The position numbers were made by a program, and so were the translations under genes. A DNA stretch of 64,000 nt from Aeromonas encheleia (GTDB taxonomy: Bacteria > Pseudomonadota > Gammaproteobacteria > Enterobacterales > Aeromonadaceae), in the NCBI RefSeq assembly GCF_900637545.1, contig NZ_LR134376.1:825001-889000 (forward strand). The letters run 5' to 3'. The notes under the pieces are model-generated. The model did not search any database, was not told the origin of the DNA, and was given only the letters and a program-made list of their open reading frames with translations. Below, piece after piece: positions 44,294 through 52,738 of the stretch (position 1 is the stretch's first letter; each line of letters starts with the position of its first letter).

Positions 44294-45550
44294 ATGAAGG
44301 AGACATTTTTTCACTGGTTAACCGGCATGGGGGTCGAGGTCAGCAACCTGATGGCACTGGTGATCGCCCTGGGCTTCATCGTCCTCACCTCGCTGCTGCT
44401 GCATCTGGTGCTGCACCGCATCCTGCTGGTGCGCCTGGTGGGACTGCTCGGCAAGACCAAGCAGATGTGGCTGCCACCCCAGCTGCAGCAGCGGCTGTTT
44501 TACCGGCTCGCCCTGGTGCTGCAGGGGGCCGTGCTGCTCGGTCAGGCCGAGATCTGGCTGCCCAAGGCCTCGGACAGCCTGCAACTGATCGAGATGCTGG
44601 CCCAGCTCTGGATCCTGCTGTTCCTGCTGCTCTCCCTGTTTGCCCTGCTCGACTGCATGTTGTCCCTGAGCCGCTACACCCGGCTGGGACGGGATCTGCC
44701 CCTGCGCGGCATCTTCCAGGGGGTCAAGCTGGTAGGCAGCATCCTGGTCGGCATCCTGATGATCGCCCTGCTGCTCGGCAAGTCACCGCTGTTCCTGTTC
44801 AGCGGCCTGGGGGCCATGACCGCGGTGCTGATGTTGGTGTTCAAGGACCCCATCCTCGGCCTGGTGGCGGGGATCCAGCTCTCGGCCAACCGCATGCTGA
44901 GCGTCGGTGACTGGCTGCAGATGGACAAGTACGGCGCCGACGGGGAGGTGATCGACATCGGTCTCACCACGGTCAAGGTGTCGAACTGGGACAAGACCAT
45001 CACCACCATCCCCACCTATGCGCTGATCTCGGATTCGTTCAAGAACTGGCAGGGGATGACGGAGTCCGGCGGCCGCCGCATCAAGCGCAGCGTCAACATC
45101 GACATGACCAGCGTGCGCTTCCTGACGGCGGAGGAGCAGCTGCAACTCAAGCAGGCCCAGCTGCTGGCGCCCTACCTCAGCCGCAAGCAGCAGGAGCTGA
45201 GCGCCTACAACCAGCAGCTCAGCGATGCGATCAGCTGCCCCATCAATGGCCGCCACCTCACCAACCTCGGCACCCTGCGCGCCTATCTGGATGCCTATCT
45301 GCGGGCCCACCCCAGCATCCGCAAGGACATGACGCTGATGGTGCGCCAGTTGGCACCGACCAGCGAGGGGATACCCCTTGAGATCTACTGCTTCACCGCG
45401 ACCACCGCCTGGGCGGACTACGAGGGGATCCAGGCCGATATTTTCGACCATATATTTGCCATTATCGGGCAATTCCACCTGAGATTGCATCAATCGCCCA
45501 CAGGTTACGACATGCGTGCCTGGCAAGGCGCCGCCACCGGCAACGGCTAG
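44294..45550 (+). CDS. ybdG: Miniconductance mechanosensitive channel, YbdG type
   Basis: The 418-residue inner-membrane protein matches E. coli YbdG (415) in order and motifs: N-terminal helices, PLRGIFQGVKLVGS, the MscS-type pore helix (GLGAMTAVLMLVFKDPILGL) and the beta-domain GDWLQMDKYGADGEVIDIG. It ends with TLMVRQLAP and FHLRLHQSPTG. Such channels open under membrane tension to release solutes. It lies 134 nt after ackA without an obvious functional link. Confidence 0.93.
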   Translation: MKETFFHWLTGMGVEVSNLMALVIALGFIVLTSLLLHLVLHRILLVRLVGLLGKTKQMWLPPQLQQRLFYRLALVLQGAVLLGQAEIWLPKASDSLQLIEMLAQLWILLFLLLSLFALLDCMLSLSRYTRLGRDLPLRGIFQGVKLVGSILVGILMIALLLGKSPLFLFSGLGAMTAVLMLVFKDPILGLVAGIQLSANRMLSVGDWLQMDKYGADGEVIDIGLTTVKVSNWDKTITTIPTYALISDSFKNWQGMTESGGRRIKRSVNIDMTSVRFLTAEEQLQLKQAQLLAPYLSRKQQELSAYNQQLSDAISCPINGRHLTNLGTLRAYLDAYLRAHPSIRKDMTLMVRQLAPTSEGIPLEIYCFTATTAWADYEGIQADIFDHIFAIIGQFHLRLHQSPTGYDMRAWQGAATGNG

Positions 45551-45721
45551 GGTCTATGGGGAGCGCGCGGGGCTGACAATCCTGCGCGGATAAGCCCATT
45601 TGCCGGTTGAATTTTTGCCCGCAGAGGAGAAAAATGACGGCCTTCTCTTCGCCCCGGGATGGCACCGCCTATCCCGGCCGGGCCCAGAGTCTCGAATCAC
45701 CCCATTCATCACAGGAAAGTT

Positions 45722-46648
45722 ATGAAGCTCCTCCACAAAACTGCGGCCATGCTGTGCTGCAGCCTCGTCCTGACCGCCACGCCTGCGCTTGCTGTCGAAT
45801 ATGCCCTGCCTGCGGCCAACAGCCGCCTGGTGGGTGAAAATCTGGAATACGTGGTGCCGGTAGAAGAGGCGGGCCAGCCCCTGGAAGCGGTCGCGGCCAA
45901 GTTCCAGCTGGGATTGACCAACATGCTGGAAGCCAACCCCAAGGCGGATCCGCTGCTGCTGCAGGCGGGCGAGACGCTGGTCGTGCCGCACCAGCTAATC
46001 CTGCCGGATGCCCCGCGCGAGGGGATAGTGCTGAACGTGGCCGAGATGCGCCTCTACTACTACCCCAAGGGCAAGCAGGTGGTGCAAGTGCTGCCCATCG
46101 GCATAGGCCAGCTCGGCACCGATACCCCTGAGAACTGGGTGACCAGTGTGCAGCGCAAGAAGGCGGGCCCGACCTGGACCCCGACCGCCAAGATGCACGC
46201 CGAGTATGCCGCCCGTGGCGAGCCCCTGCCGGCGGTCTGGCCGGCCGGCCCGGACAACCCCATGGGGCTGTTCGCGCTCTACATCGGCAAGATGTACGCC
46301 ATCCACGGCACCAATGCCCAGTTCGGCATCGGTCTGCGGGTGAGCCACGGCTGCGTGCGCCTGCGCAACGAAGACATCGAATACCTGTTCAAGCAGGTAC
46401 CTGTCGGTACCCGCGTTCAGTTCGTGAACCAGCCGATCAAGGCCTCGGTCGAACCGGATGGCCGCCGCTATCTGGAAGTGCACCAGCCGCTGTCCCGCAG
46501 TCAGGAGGAGTTCAACTCCAGCCTGCCGGCCCCGCTGCCCATCACCCCGGCGGTGACCCGCTTCATCGCCCATGCCGACAGCGATTCCCAGCTGATCAAG
46601 CAGGCACTGGAACAGCGCAGCGGCATGCCCATCGCCATCAGTCGCTGA
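45722..46648 (+). CDS. L,D-transpeptidase (ErfK/YbiS/YcfS family)
   Basis: The 308-residue periplasmic enzyme has a signal peptide (cleavage near ALA, about residue 24), a LysM-like stretch (about 40-90) and a YkuD catalytic domain with [20 protein letters not shown] (H195, H209, nucleophile C211). Such enzymes link meso-DAP residues of peptidoglycan or attach Braun lipoprotein; the layout favours the lipoprotein-attaching ErfK/YbiS/YcfS group. The start at 45722 follows AGGAAAG. A strong terminator follows. Confidence 0.9.
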   Translation: MKLLHKTAAMLCCSLVLTATPALAVEYALPAANSRLVGENLEYVVPVEEAGQPLEAVAAKFQLGLTNMLEANPKADPLLLQAGETLVVPHQLILPDAPREGIVLNVAEMRLYYYPKGKQVVQVLPIGIGQLGTDTPENWVTSVQRKKAGPTWTPTAKMHAEYAARGEPLPAVWPAGPDNPMGLFALYIGKMYAIHGTNAQFGIGLRVSHGCVRLRNEDIEYLFKQVPVGTRVQFVNQPIKASVEPDGRRYLEVHQPLSRSQEEFNSSLPAPLPITPAVTRFIAHADSDSQLIKQALEQRSGMPIAISR

Positions 46649-46668
46649 GCCTGCCGTCATCGATATCG

Positions 46669-46695
46669 AGCCCCGGCCTAGGCCGGGGCTTTTTT
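46669..46695 (+). terminator. Terminator of the L,D-transpeptidase gene
   Basis: A 10-bp stem AGCCCCGGCC / GGCCGGGGCT with a TA loop and a run of T. Confidence 0.92.
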
Positions 46696-46921
46696 GTGGC
46701 GCCGAGCAAGCTGGCAGTCAGGATAAGTCGTTGCTGTAGTGGCAGAATATTCGGCTAATTCATCCTTGAGTAGTTGCTTAGTTAAGGGTGAAACGTTTTC
46801 ATTGTGTTTTTTATTTGTTAAAAACAGTTGAGCTTAGTGTATCTGCTGATTACTCTAGGCCGGTTTTTAAGGAAGAGCCCGTCGTGAGAACGGGTACAAG
46901 AGTCACATAACGGAGTTTTGC

Positions 46922-48439
46922 ATGACAGCTAGCACCCCAATGCTTATCACCTTCCTGGTGTATATCCTGGGTATGGTCCTGATCGGCTTCATCGCCTATC
47001 GCGCCACCCGCAACTTTGACGATTACATTCTCGGCGGCCGCCGTATGGGCAGCTGGGTCACAGCGCTCTCCGCCGGGGCCTCCGACATGAGTGGCTGGCT
47101 CTTGATGGGCTTGCCGGGCGCCGTCTTCATCGGCGGTATCTCCGAGAGCTGGATCGCCATCGGCCTCACCATAGGCGCCTACTTCAACTGGCGCTGGGTG
47201 GCCGGTCGGCTGCGGGTTCACACCGAGAAGAACCGCAACGCCCTGACCCTGCCGGACTACTTCACCTACCGCTTCGAGGACAAGAGCCGGGTGCTGCGTA
47301 TCCTCTCCGCCCTGGTGATCCTGCTGTTCTTCACCATCTACTGCGCCTCCGGCGTGGTGGCGGGGGCCCGCCTGTTCGAGAGCACCTTCGGCATGAGCTA
47401 TGACACCGCCCTCTGGGTCGGCGCCGCGGCCACCATCAGCTATACCTTCTTCGGCGGCTTCCTCGCGGTGAGCTGGACCGATACGGTGCAGGCCACCCTG
47501 ATGATCTTCGCCCTGATCCTGACCCCGGTGTTCGTCATCATCGCCGTCGGCGGCATCGACACCGCCATGGTGCAGGTGGCGGCGCAGAACGCCAGCAACC
47601 TCGACATGTTCAGGAACCTGGACTTCGTCGCCATCATCTCCCTGATGGCCTGGGGACTGGGTTACTTCGGTCAGCCGCACATACTGGCGCGCTTCATGGC
47701 GGCGGATTCCCACCACTCCATGGCCAGCGCCCGTCGCATCAGCATGACCTGGATGGTGCTCTGCCTCGGCGGCGCCGTGGCCATCGGCTTCTTCGGTCTC
47801 TCCTACTTCTCCACCTTCACGGAGCAGGCTGCCGGCGTCACCGCCAACCCGGAGCGGGTCTTCATCGAGCTCTCCAAGATACTGTTCAACCCCTGGATTG
47901 CCGGCGTGCTGCTCTCCGCCATCCTGGCGGCGGTGATGAGCACGCTAAGCTGTCAGCTGCTGGTCTGCTCCAGCGCCATCACTGAGGATCTCTACAAGCC
48001 GTTCCTGCGCAAGAACGCCTCCCAGAAAGAGCTGGTGTGGGTCGGTCGCGCCATGGTGCTGGTGATTTCGCTCATCGCCATCGCCGTGGCCGTGAACCCG
48101 GAGAACCGGGTGCTGGGGCTGGTGAGCTACGCCTGGGCCGGCTTCGGTGCCGCCTTCGGTCCCGTGGTGCTGCTCTCGGTGCTCTGGTCGCGGATGACCC
48201 GCAACGGCGCCTTGGCCGGCATGCTGGTCGGTGCCCTGACCGTCATCGTCTGGAAGCAGTTCGGCTGGCTGGGGCTGTATGAAATCATCCCGGGCTTCGT
48301 CTTCTCCGGTCTGGCGATCCTGGTGTTCAGCCTGCTGGACAAGGCACCCTCCAAGGCCATGCTGGATCGCTTCGACGAGGCCGAGCGCGAGTTCCAGACC
48401 CCGCCGGATGCGGTGGGCGAGCCGGTCATTGCACGCTGA
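46922..48439 (+). CDS. putP: Sodium/proline symporter PutP
   Basis: The 505-residue protein is a sodium:solute symporter with about 13 transmembrane helices and the PutP landmarks YRATRNFDDYILGGRRMG, SAGASDMSGWLLMGLPGA, YGQPHILARFMA-like GYFGQPHILARFMA, and AAVMSTLSCQLLVCSS (sodium site). It imports proline with Na+. CGGAG lies 6-10 nt before the start. In E. coli putP is divergent from putA; here no putA is adjacent. The upstream 230 nt is AT-rich and carries a LacI-type near-palindrome. Confidence 0.96.
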   Translation: MTASTPMLITFLVYILGMVLIGFIAYRATRNFDDYILGGRRMGSWVTALSAGASDMSGWLLMGLPGAVFIGGISESWIAIGLTIGAYFNWRWVAGRLRVHTEKNRNALTLPDYFTYRFEDKSRVLRILSALVILLFFTIYCASGVVAGARLFESTFGMSYDTALWVGAAATISYTFFGGFLAVSWTDTVQATLMIFALILTPVFVIIAVGGIDTAMVQVAAQNASNLDMFRNLDFVAIISLMAWGLGYFGQPHILARFMAADSHHSMASARRISMTWMVLCLGGAVAIGFFGLSYFSTFTEQAAGVTANPERVFIELSKILFNPWIAGVLLSAILAAVMSTLSCQLLVCSSAITEDLYKPFLRKNASQKELVWVGRAMVLVISLIAIAVAVNPENRVLGLVSYAWAGFGAAFGPVVLLSVLWSRMTRNGALAGMLVGALTVIVWKQFGWLGLYEIIPGFVFSGLAILVFSLLDKAPSKAMLDRFDEAEREFQTPPDAVGEPVIAR

Positions 48440-48454
48440 ATCAAGCACGCTGAA

Positions 48455-48486
48455 TGAAAAAAGCCCCGCATCGCGGGGCTTTTTTA
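48455..48486. terminator. Bidirectional terminator between putP and the lysozyme-inhibitor gene
   Basis: A stem AAAAAAGCCCCGC / complement with a 3-nt loop gives T runs of five or more in both directions. Confidence 0.92.
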
Positions 48487-48496
48487 TGAATGTATT

Positions 48497-49090
48497 TTAC
48501 TCGGCGCCGGCCTTGCCCTGCGCCTGGCATTGCAGGGGTGGCTCGCCGTAACGCTCCAGGGTGGCGTCCTTGCCCTTGGTCAGGAGGCTGAGGTTTTGCC
48601 CCTCGTAGCGGGTGCCGCTGGCAACGGGGACGCCGAACGCCAGCACCTGCTGATCCGGGTCCAGATTGATGACGGCGGCGGGGATCTTGGCATCCTGATA
48701 GAAGTAGGTGGTCAGCCTCAGCTTGTCGCCGCATTGATAGAGCACGGGGGAGGGCACCACCAACTGGCCGCCCTTGATCTGCAGCTCGGTGATGCGAGTC
48801 TGATAGCTGGCGTCGATGCACTTGCGTGGATCCGTGTCTTTCCAGCACTCGTTGCGGCCCTTGATCCAGCCGCGCTGCATCGCCTTCTCGGTCTTCTGCT
48901 GCTCGGCCGAGAGCTTGCTCATCGCCTTGGGATAGAGGGTCGAGAGCTGGTTATCCAGCGCAGCCAGCCCGGCATCCTGGCAGATAAGCTGCTCGGTGGT
49001 GCCGTGGGCCTTGGCGCAGTCGAAGGAGGGGGTGGCGGCACTGGCCAACAGTGGCATGAGGGAGAGGGTGCCAAGCAACATCTTGTTCAT
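48497..49090 (-). CDS. LprI-like plus MliC-like lysozyme inhibitor fusion
   Basis: The 197-residue protein has a signal peptide (MNKMLLGTLSLMPLLASA) and an N-terminal LprI/DUF1311 domain (about 22-100) with the Cys pattern FDCAKA, LICQD, ECWK and RKCIDASYQTRI. A C-terminal MliC-like domain follows (about 116-190: YQCGDKLRL, YFYQD, ASGTRYEGQ, LLTKGKDATLE, QC). MliC/PliC inhibit c-type lysozyme, and LprI of Mycobacterium is reported to do so too, so this looks like a periplasmic double inhibitor. No lipobox cysteine is seen in the signal peptide, so it should be soluble. Its action is inferred from domains only. Confidence 0.82.
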   Translation of the reverse strand: MNKMLLGTLSLMPLLASAATPSFDCAKAHGTTEQLICQDAGLAALDNQLSTLYPKAMSKLSAEQQKTEKAMQRGWIKGRNECWKDTDPRKCIDASYQTRITELQIKGGQLVVPSPVLYQCGDKLRLTTYFYQDAKIPAAVINLDPDQQVLAFGVPVASGTRYEGQNLSLLTKGKDATLERYGEPPLQCQAQGKAGAE

Positions 49091-49251
49091 CGGAAAGGCT
49101 CCTGAGAGGGGGGGAATACCCGCCTACTAGAGCACAATGAGGCGGGGCCGCCGAGGACTTTTTCACCCCAGGCAAGCTTGCCCGTCTCTCTGGGCCCCGT
49201 TGCCGACAACATCCGGCATCAGGGCCCACGGCAGGCTGCCGTGGCCTTTGT

Positions 49252-49857
49252 TTATGTGAGTCGCCGCACCAGCCGCTGCGTATCATGGCGGGCCGCGGCC
49301 GCCGCCCGGCCCAACCAGCGCTGTCGCTCCCGCTCGCTGGCGGTATGGACAGGCCCCAGATGCTGGCGATGGGTCAGCCTGATGCCACAGAGCCCCAGCA
49401 CGGGTTTGTCGAGGGTGCGCTCGACGGGGGAGCCCAGCCACCAGCGGTAGTACCAGAGCGGGCTGTCCATGGTGAGCAGCAGGCGCGCCGTCTTGCCGGC
49501 GAGCAGGCGCTCGGGAAGGGCCTTGCCCTTCTGATAGCGAAAGGCGAACCCCGAGAGCAGCACCCTGTCCAGCAAGCCCTTGAGCCGGGCCGGCAGATGG
49601 CCCCACCAGAGGGGGGCGACGATCACCAGATGCTGGGCCTGCTTCAGACTCTGCTGCAATGCCAGCAGATCGGGCTCGAGGGGCTGCGCCTCGTCATAGC
49701 CATGGTGCAGATCCGGCTCGAAGGCGAGCTCCCCCACGTGATGCAGGGTGACCTCTGCGCCGCCCTCCTCGGCGCTGCGGGCATACTCCCGGGCCAGGGC
49801 ATGGCAGAGGCTGTCGGGTTTGGGGTTGCCGTTGATGATAAGCAGCTTGGGTGTCAT
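49252..49857 (-). CDS. Flavodoxin-fold NAD(P)H dehydrogenase (quinone) family protein
   Basis: The 201-residue protein has the FMN-binding flavodoxin fold of the NQO1/KefF/MdaB group: KLLIINGNPKPDSLCHALA at the N-terminus, then HLVIVAPLWWGHLPARLKG and the LLTMDSP segment. Such enzymes reduce quinones or modulate efflux using NAD(P)H. The start at 49857 has AGGAG 7 nt before it. It lies 56 nt after the MerR gene on the same strand, so it is probably co-transcribed with, and controlled by, that regulator. Confidence 0.85.
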   Translation of the reverse strand: MTPKLLIINGNPKPDSLCHALAREYARSAEEGGAEVTLHHVGELAFEPDLHHGYDEAQPLEPDLLALQQSLKQAQHLVIVAPLWWGHLPARLKGLLDRVLLSGFAFRYQKGKALPERLLAGKTARLLLTMDSPLWYYRWWLGSPVERTLDKPVLGLCGIRLTHRQHLGPVHTASERERQRWLGRAAAAARHDTQRLVRRLT

Positions 49858-49913
49858 GGCGTGGCTCCTGATGAAGTGAGCCCCCATTACACCCCTTGTC
49901 CCATAGGGCAGAG

Positions 49914-50345
49914 TCAAGCCACCTTGTGCGCCCGTCCTGCAAGCCCTTGCTCAGCCTGTGGGAGCGGCTCGGTCTGGCCGGGGGCGCCATAGCGGCAGGG
50001 GTGCTGCGCCAGCAGCGCGGCGCACTGGGTCAGGGAGTGGTGCTGGTGCTGCAGCCTTGCCACCTCTGCCGCGATCTGGGCCAGCTTGCCCGCGATAAGC
50101 TGCTCCACCTTCTGCCAGGGAAACTGGGCGAGACTGGTGAGGCCTGCCAGCAAGGGGACAAGCTCGCTCAGCTTGCAGCCGAGCTGCTGAGCCTGGCGAA
50201 TAAAGCCGACCCACTCCAGATCCTCAGCCCGGTAGACGCGATACTTGCCGCGCCGCCTGGGCTCGGGCAGCAGCCCGAGCTGCTCGTAGAGACGGACTGC
50301 CTTGGGTGTGGTGCCCGCCAGCCGGGCAAATTCGCCGATATACAT
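49914..50345 (-). CDS. MerR-family transcriptional regulator
   Basis: The 143-residue protein has the N-terminal MerR helix-turn-helix with wing (IGEFARLAGTTPKAVRLYEQ, LLPEPRRRGKYRVY) and a C-terminal dimerisation coiled coil (about 75-115). Cysteines occur late (QCAAL and HPCRY), but a clear metal-binding set is not evident. It precedes the quinone-reductase-like gene and probably regulates it. The ATG at 50345 gives the family N-terminus; an earlier in-frame start is less likely. Confidence 0.87.
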   Translation of the reverse strand: MYIGEFARLAGTTPKAVRLYEQLGLLPEPRRRGKYRVYRAEDLEWVGFIRQAQQLGCKLSELVPLLAGLTSLAQFPWQKVEQLIAGKLAQIAAEVARLQHQHHSLTQCAALLAQHPCRYGAPGQTEPLPQAEQGLAGRAHKVA

Positions 50346-50530
50346 CTTGCTGCTCGCAAAGGTGGTGTGAAAGGAGCCCACTATAGGCCAGTGGCGGGGG
50401 GGATTGAATCCCCGCGGGGGAGGGGAGAGTTGGATTGGCCGGAACTGACGGGGGACGGCTGACAGAGGACACCCACCTTGTCAGGCAAGTCTGCTATCGA
50501 GATGATGGGTGTCCCAGATTTTCCTCATGA

Positions 50531-51013
50531 TTACTCAAAGAACACTTTAAGTTCGTGCCCCTTGCCTGTTGGCCAATCTATTCGGATTACTTCGATTGCT
50601 GTGTTGCCAGCTTTGGCAGATGCCTTTTTTCCATTTTTGATTGCGCTAGATATTTCTTCGGGCAATTTCACGCCAGACAGTTTAAGGCTTAGCTCTTGCG
50701 AAGCCTGTAGCAGTTCCGTATAAGCAGATCCTGCCAAAGTTTTGTTGTTGATGTTTACGACCAACTTTACGAGCCTTGCTTCAGAAGAACTACCCTCGAC
50801 GTAGTAGGAAAGATTATTCGCAAGTGGCATACCTGTGCCGATTTCTTTGTATGGAGACGAACAGCCAAATTCATTGTCGTATTGGTTTTTCCAGCCTCTT
50901 GTCGCGAGACCGTCACCTGTCAGATAATTGCACACAGCTGATGGCTCTGTATTTAAAAAAGCAGCATTTACAGGAAAGACCGCAAGAACAAAGACTGTAA
51001 AAATGAAGCGCAT
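50531..51013 (-). CDS. Hypothetical secreted protein in AT-rich islet
   Basis: The 160-residue product has a signal peptide (MRFIFTVFVLAVFPVNA) and a mature part with two cysteines (VCNYL, FGCSS) that could form a disulfide. AGGAG lies 7 nt before the start at 51013, so translation is likely. I do not recognise the family with confidence. The gene and the two that follow on the same strand are visibly richer in A and T than the surrounding genes, which suggests acquisition by transfer. The function is unknown. Confidence 0.6.
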   Translation of the reverse strand: MRFIFTVFVLAVFPVNAAFLNTEPSAVCNYLTGDGLATRGWKNQYDNEFGCSSPYKEIGTGMPLANNLSYYVEGSSSEARLVKLVVNINNKTLAGSAYTELLQASQELSLKLSGVKLPEEISSAIKNGKKASAKAGNTAIEVIRIDWPTGKGHELKVFFE

Positions 51014-51195
51014 GTGGTTTCTCCTGAATGGCTGTAATTTGCTTGAGTGGCTGGCTTTCGATAGTCCTAGTGAGCGACTTAAATAAACTGTTAGAGATTT
51101 TATTAGATGTGAAATATATGTTGGGATATCCACCTTACTTGGCCATGGCTAATATATCCATAGATATGGTGCATTTCTTAAATGTTCCTTATTTC

Positions 51196-51636
51196 TTACT
51201 GCATTTCCAATGTGACACGCTCAAGAACACTAAAGATTGGTGTGCACCTCAACCTGTCTACATTTAATTCATAGGATTTGGTTTGAATGAATTGCGCATG
51301 GAAAACGCTCTCTTTAGAAATAATAACGGGTTTAAGGTCGTATCCGATTGAGTTAAACTGATCGGCTGTAATGTCAATGATATAATCATCACAGCTAAGC
51401 CATGCATGAGATAAATCTTTGTTTTTCCCCAATCCCGTCGCGGAGATATAAATACATCTCTTATCGTAAATTTTTGTGATAAATAAACCTAATAGGTTTG
51501 TTGTGTCTCCACAACACCCAGCAGGAAAGCCATTTAGACAAGTATAAAAATTAGTACCTGAGTGAAAGTCAGGTTTTTTAAATGATTTTAGGATAGTTCG
51601 TATTTTATGTATATCTTGTATCAACGACTCTTTCAA
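51196..51636 (-). CDS. Hypothetical Cys-His-Asp protein, copy A
   Basis: The 146-residue protein is unrecognised but shows a pattern suggestive of a papain- or transglutaminase-like fold: FPAGCCGDTTNLLGLF (C42), SHAWL (H77) and IIDITADQF (D88), in the order Cys-His-Asp. It aligns with the product at 51765-52184 over these motifs and through FNSIG...VFHAQF. There is no signal peptide, so it is probably cytoplasmic. The gene is AT-rich. Whether it is an enzyme is inference from motif order only. Confidence 0.55.
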   Translation of the reverse strand: MKESLIQDIHKIRTILKSFKKPDFHSGTNFYTCLNGFPAGCCGDTTNLLGLFITKIYDKRCIYISATGLGKNKDLSHAWLSCDDYIIDITADQFNSIGYDLKPVIISKESVFHAQFIQTKSYELNVDRLRCTPIFSVLERVTLEMQ

Positions 51637-51764
51637 TTTACCTCCGATATGATCTGAAATATAACGATGGTTTAATGGCTAGATAATTTAAAGTCATAGG
51701 TTATGTAAGTATGCTCAATTTAGCTGAGAGGAACACGCGTTGCAGTTCTCTCTTTCATTCCTTT

Positions 51765-52184
51765 TTATATGCGTTCTAAACGCTTAACAATATTATCATA
51801 AAAAAGTGTGTATCCGTACAGGCTTCCACACCTTTTCAGGAACCAATGATTTGGTTTGAATTCCTCTATGCGGTTGTATTTACCATGAAATGATGAATGT
51901 TCAGTTACTATACAATTGCTTTCACTGTCAGAAAACTGATGGGTAGTTAAATCAATAATTAACTTATTATCAACAACAACCCAATAGTGAATCGAGTCAT
52001 CTCTACTATTTCGGGTTATAACTACCTTGCTAATCCCTTTCGATTCTAGGAATATGCCTAACATATGGCTTGTTATTTCGCAAGAACCATAGGGAAAAGA
52101 ACTCAACTCGGCGTCAACAAAATCGGCCTCATTTAACTCATCAAGCAAAGCATGTTGAAAACTTTCGACTAGTTCATGTATCAA
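51765..52184 (-). CDS. Hypothetical Cys-His-Asp protein, copy B
   Basis: The 139-residue protein is a divergent paralogue of copy A: FPYGSCEITSHMLGIF (C35), IHYWVVVDN (H66), IIDLTTHQF (D78), and a shared SFHGKY-type segment. No signal peptide. The candidate triad residues are conserved although overall identity is low, which argues that they matter. It lies between copy A and a tRNA-like sequence in the AT-rich islet. Possible alternatives are a transglutaminase-like hydrolase or a non-catalytic immunity-type protein. Confidence 0.55.
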   Translation of the reverse strand: MIHELVESFQHALLDELNEADFVDAELSSFPYGSCEITSHMLGIFLESKGISKVVITRNSRDDSIHYWVVVDNKLIIDLTTHQFSDSESNCIVTEHSSFHGKYNRIEEFKPNHWFLKRCGSLYGYTLFYDNIVKRLERI

Positions 52185-52205
52185 GTAATATTCTCCATGA
52201 TATTT

Positions 52206-52277
52206 GCTATATGCAGTCGAATGTAGCGACCTCCTCCCAGCTTGCGAGCTGGGGTATCGTCTCAGCTACACCATAGC
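52206..52277 (-). tRNA. tRNA-like sequence (probable remnant)
   Basis: Read on the minus strand, 72 nt could fold like a tRNA: acceptor halves GCTATGG and ATATAGC (five pairs plus a wobble), a D-arm-like TAGCTGAGACGATA, a strong central hairpin around CTCGCAAG, and a T-arm-like GGTCG-loop-CGACT. Problems: the anticodon arm does not give a standard 5-bp stem with 7-nt loop, the T loop lacks TTCRA, and no CCA follows. I read it as an eroded or atypical tRNA, with no confident anticodon. Confidence 0.3.
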
Positions 52278-52309
52278 GGAATTAAAATTACTGAGATTCT
52301 GTTCTCTTA

Positions 52310-52738
52310 CTAAAACCGAATCACCACAGATCCCGCGCTGCGCGTTGCCTCGCCGTGATACACAGCTTCGATATTGTTGCCGTCCGAGTCGAGTACAAAG
52401 GCGGCGTAGTAGCCGGGTTGATAGACCCGCTCGCCGGGGGCGCCGTTGTCCTGGCCGCCATAGGCCAGCGCCGCCTGATAGAAGCGCTCCACAGTGGCTC
52501 TGTCTTGCGCCTGAAAGGCCAGATGGTGGCGACCGGTCAGCACCCCGAGCGCCGCCGGGCTGTCGACCGAGGTGACAAACAGCTCGTCTGCCCAGAAGTA
52601 GCGGTCACCCGCGCCACCCAGCTGAATATCGAGGGCGGCCAACACGGCCGTGTAAAAGCGCTGGCTGGCGGCCAAGTCCTTTACCACCAGCTGAATGTGG
52701 TCGATCAGCCGACCCCGATGCAGTGTTTGCGTTTCCAT
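52310..52738 (-). CDS. VOC (glyoxalase-like) superfamily protein
   Basis: The 142-residue protein has the paired beta-alpha-beta-beta-beta modules of the vicinal oxygen chelate fold: DHIQLVVKDLAASQRFYTAVL, HHLAFQAQDRATVERFY and the C-terminal YYAAFVLDSDGNNIEAVYHG. Candidate metal ligands are H14, H71 or H72, and E124. VOC members include glyoxalases, dioxygenases and drug-resistance proteins; the substrate is not apparent. GGAGG lies 6 nt before the start. It borders the AT-rich islet but has the high GC of the core genome. Confidence 0.85.
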   Translation of the reverse strand: METQTLHRGRLIDHIQLVVKDLAASQRFYTAVLAALDIQLGGAGDRYFWADELFVTSVDSPAALGVLTGRHHLAFQAQDRATVERFYQAALAYGGQDNGAPGERVYQPGYYAAFVLDSDGNNIEAVYHGEATRSAGSVVIRF

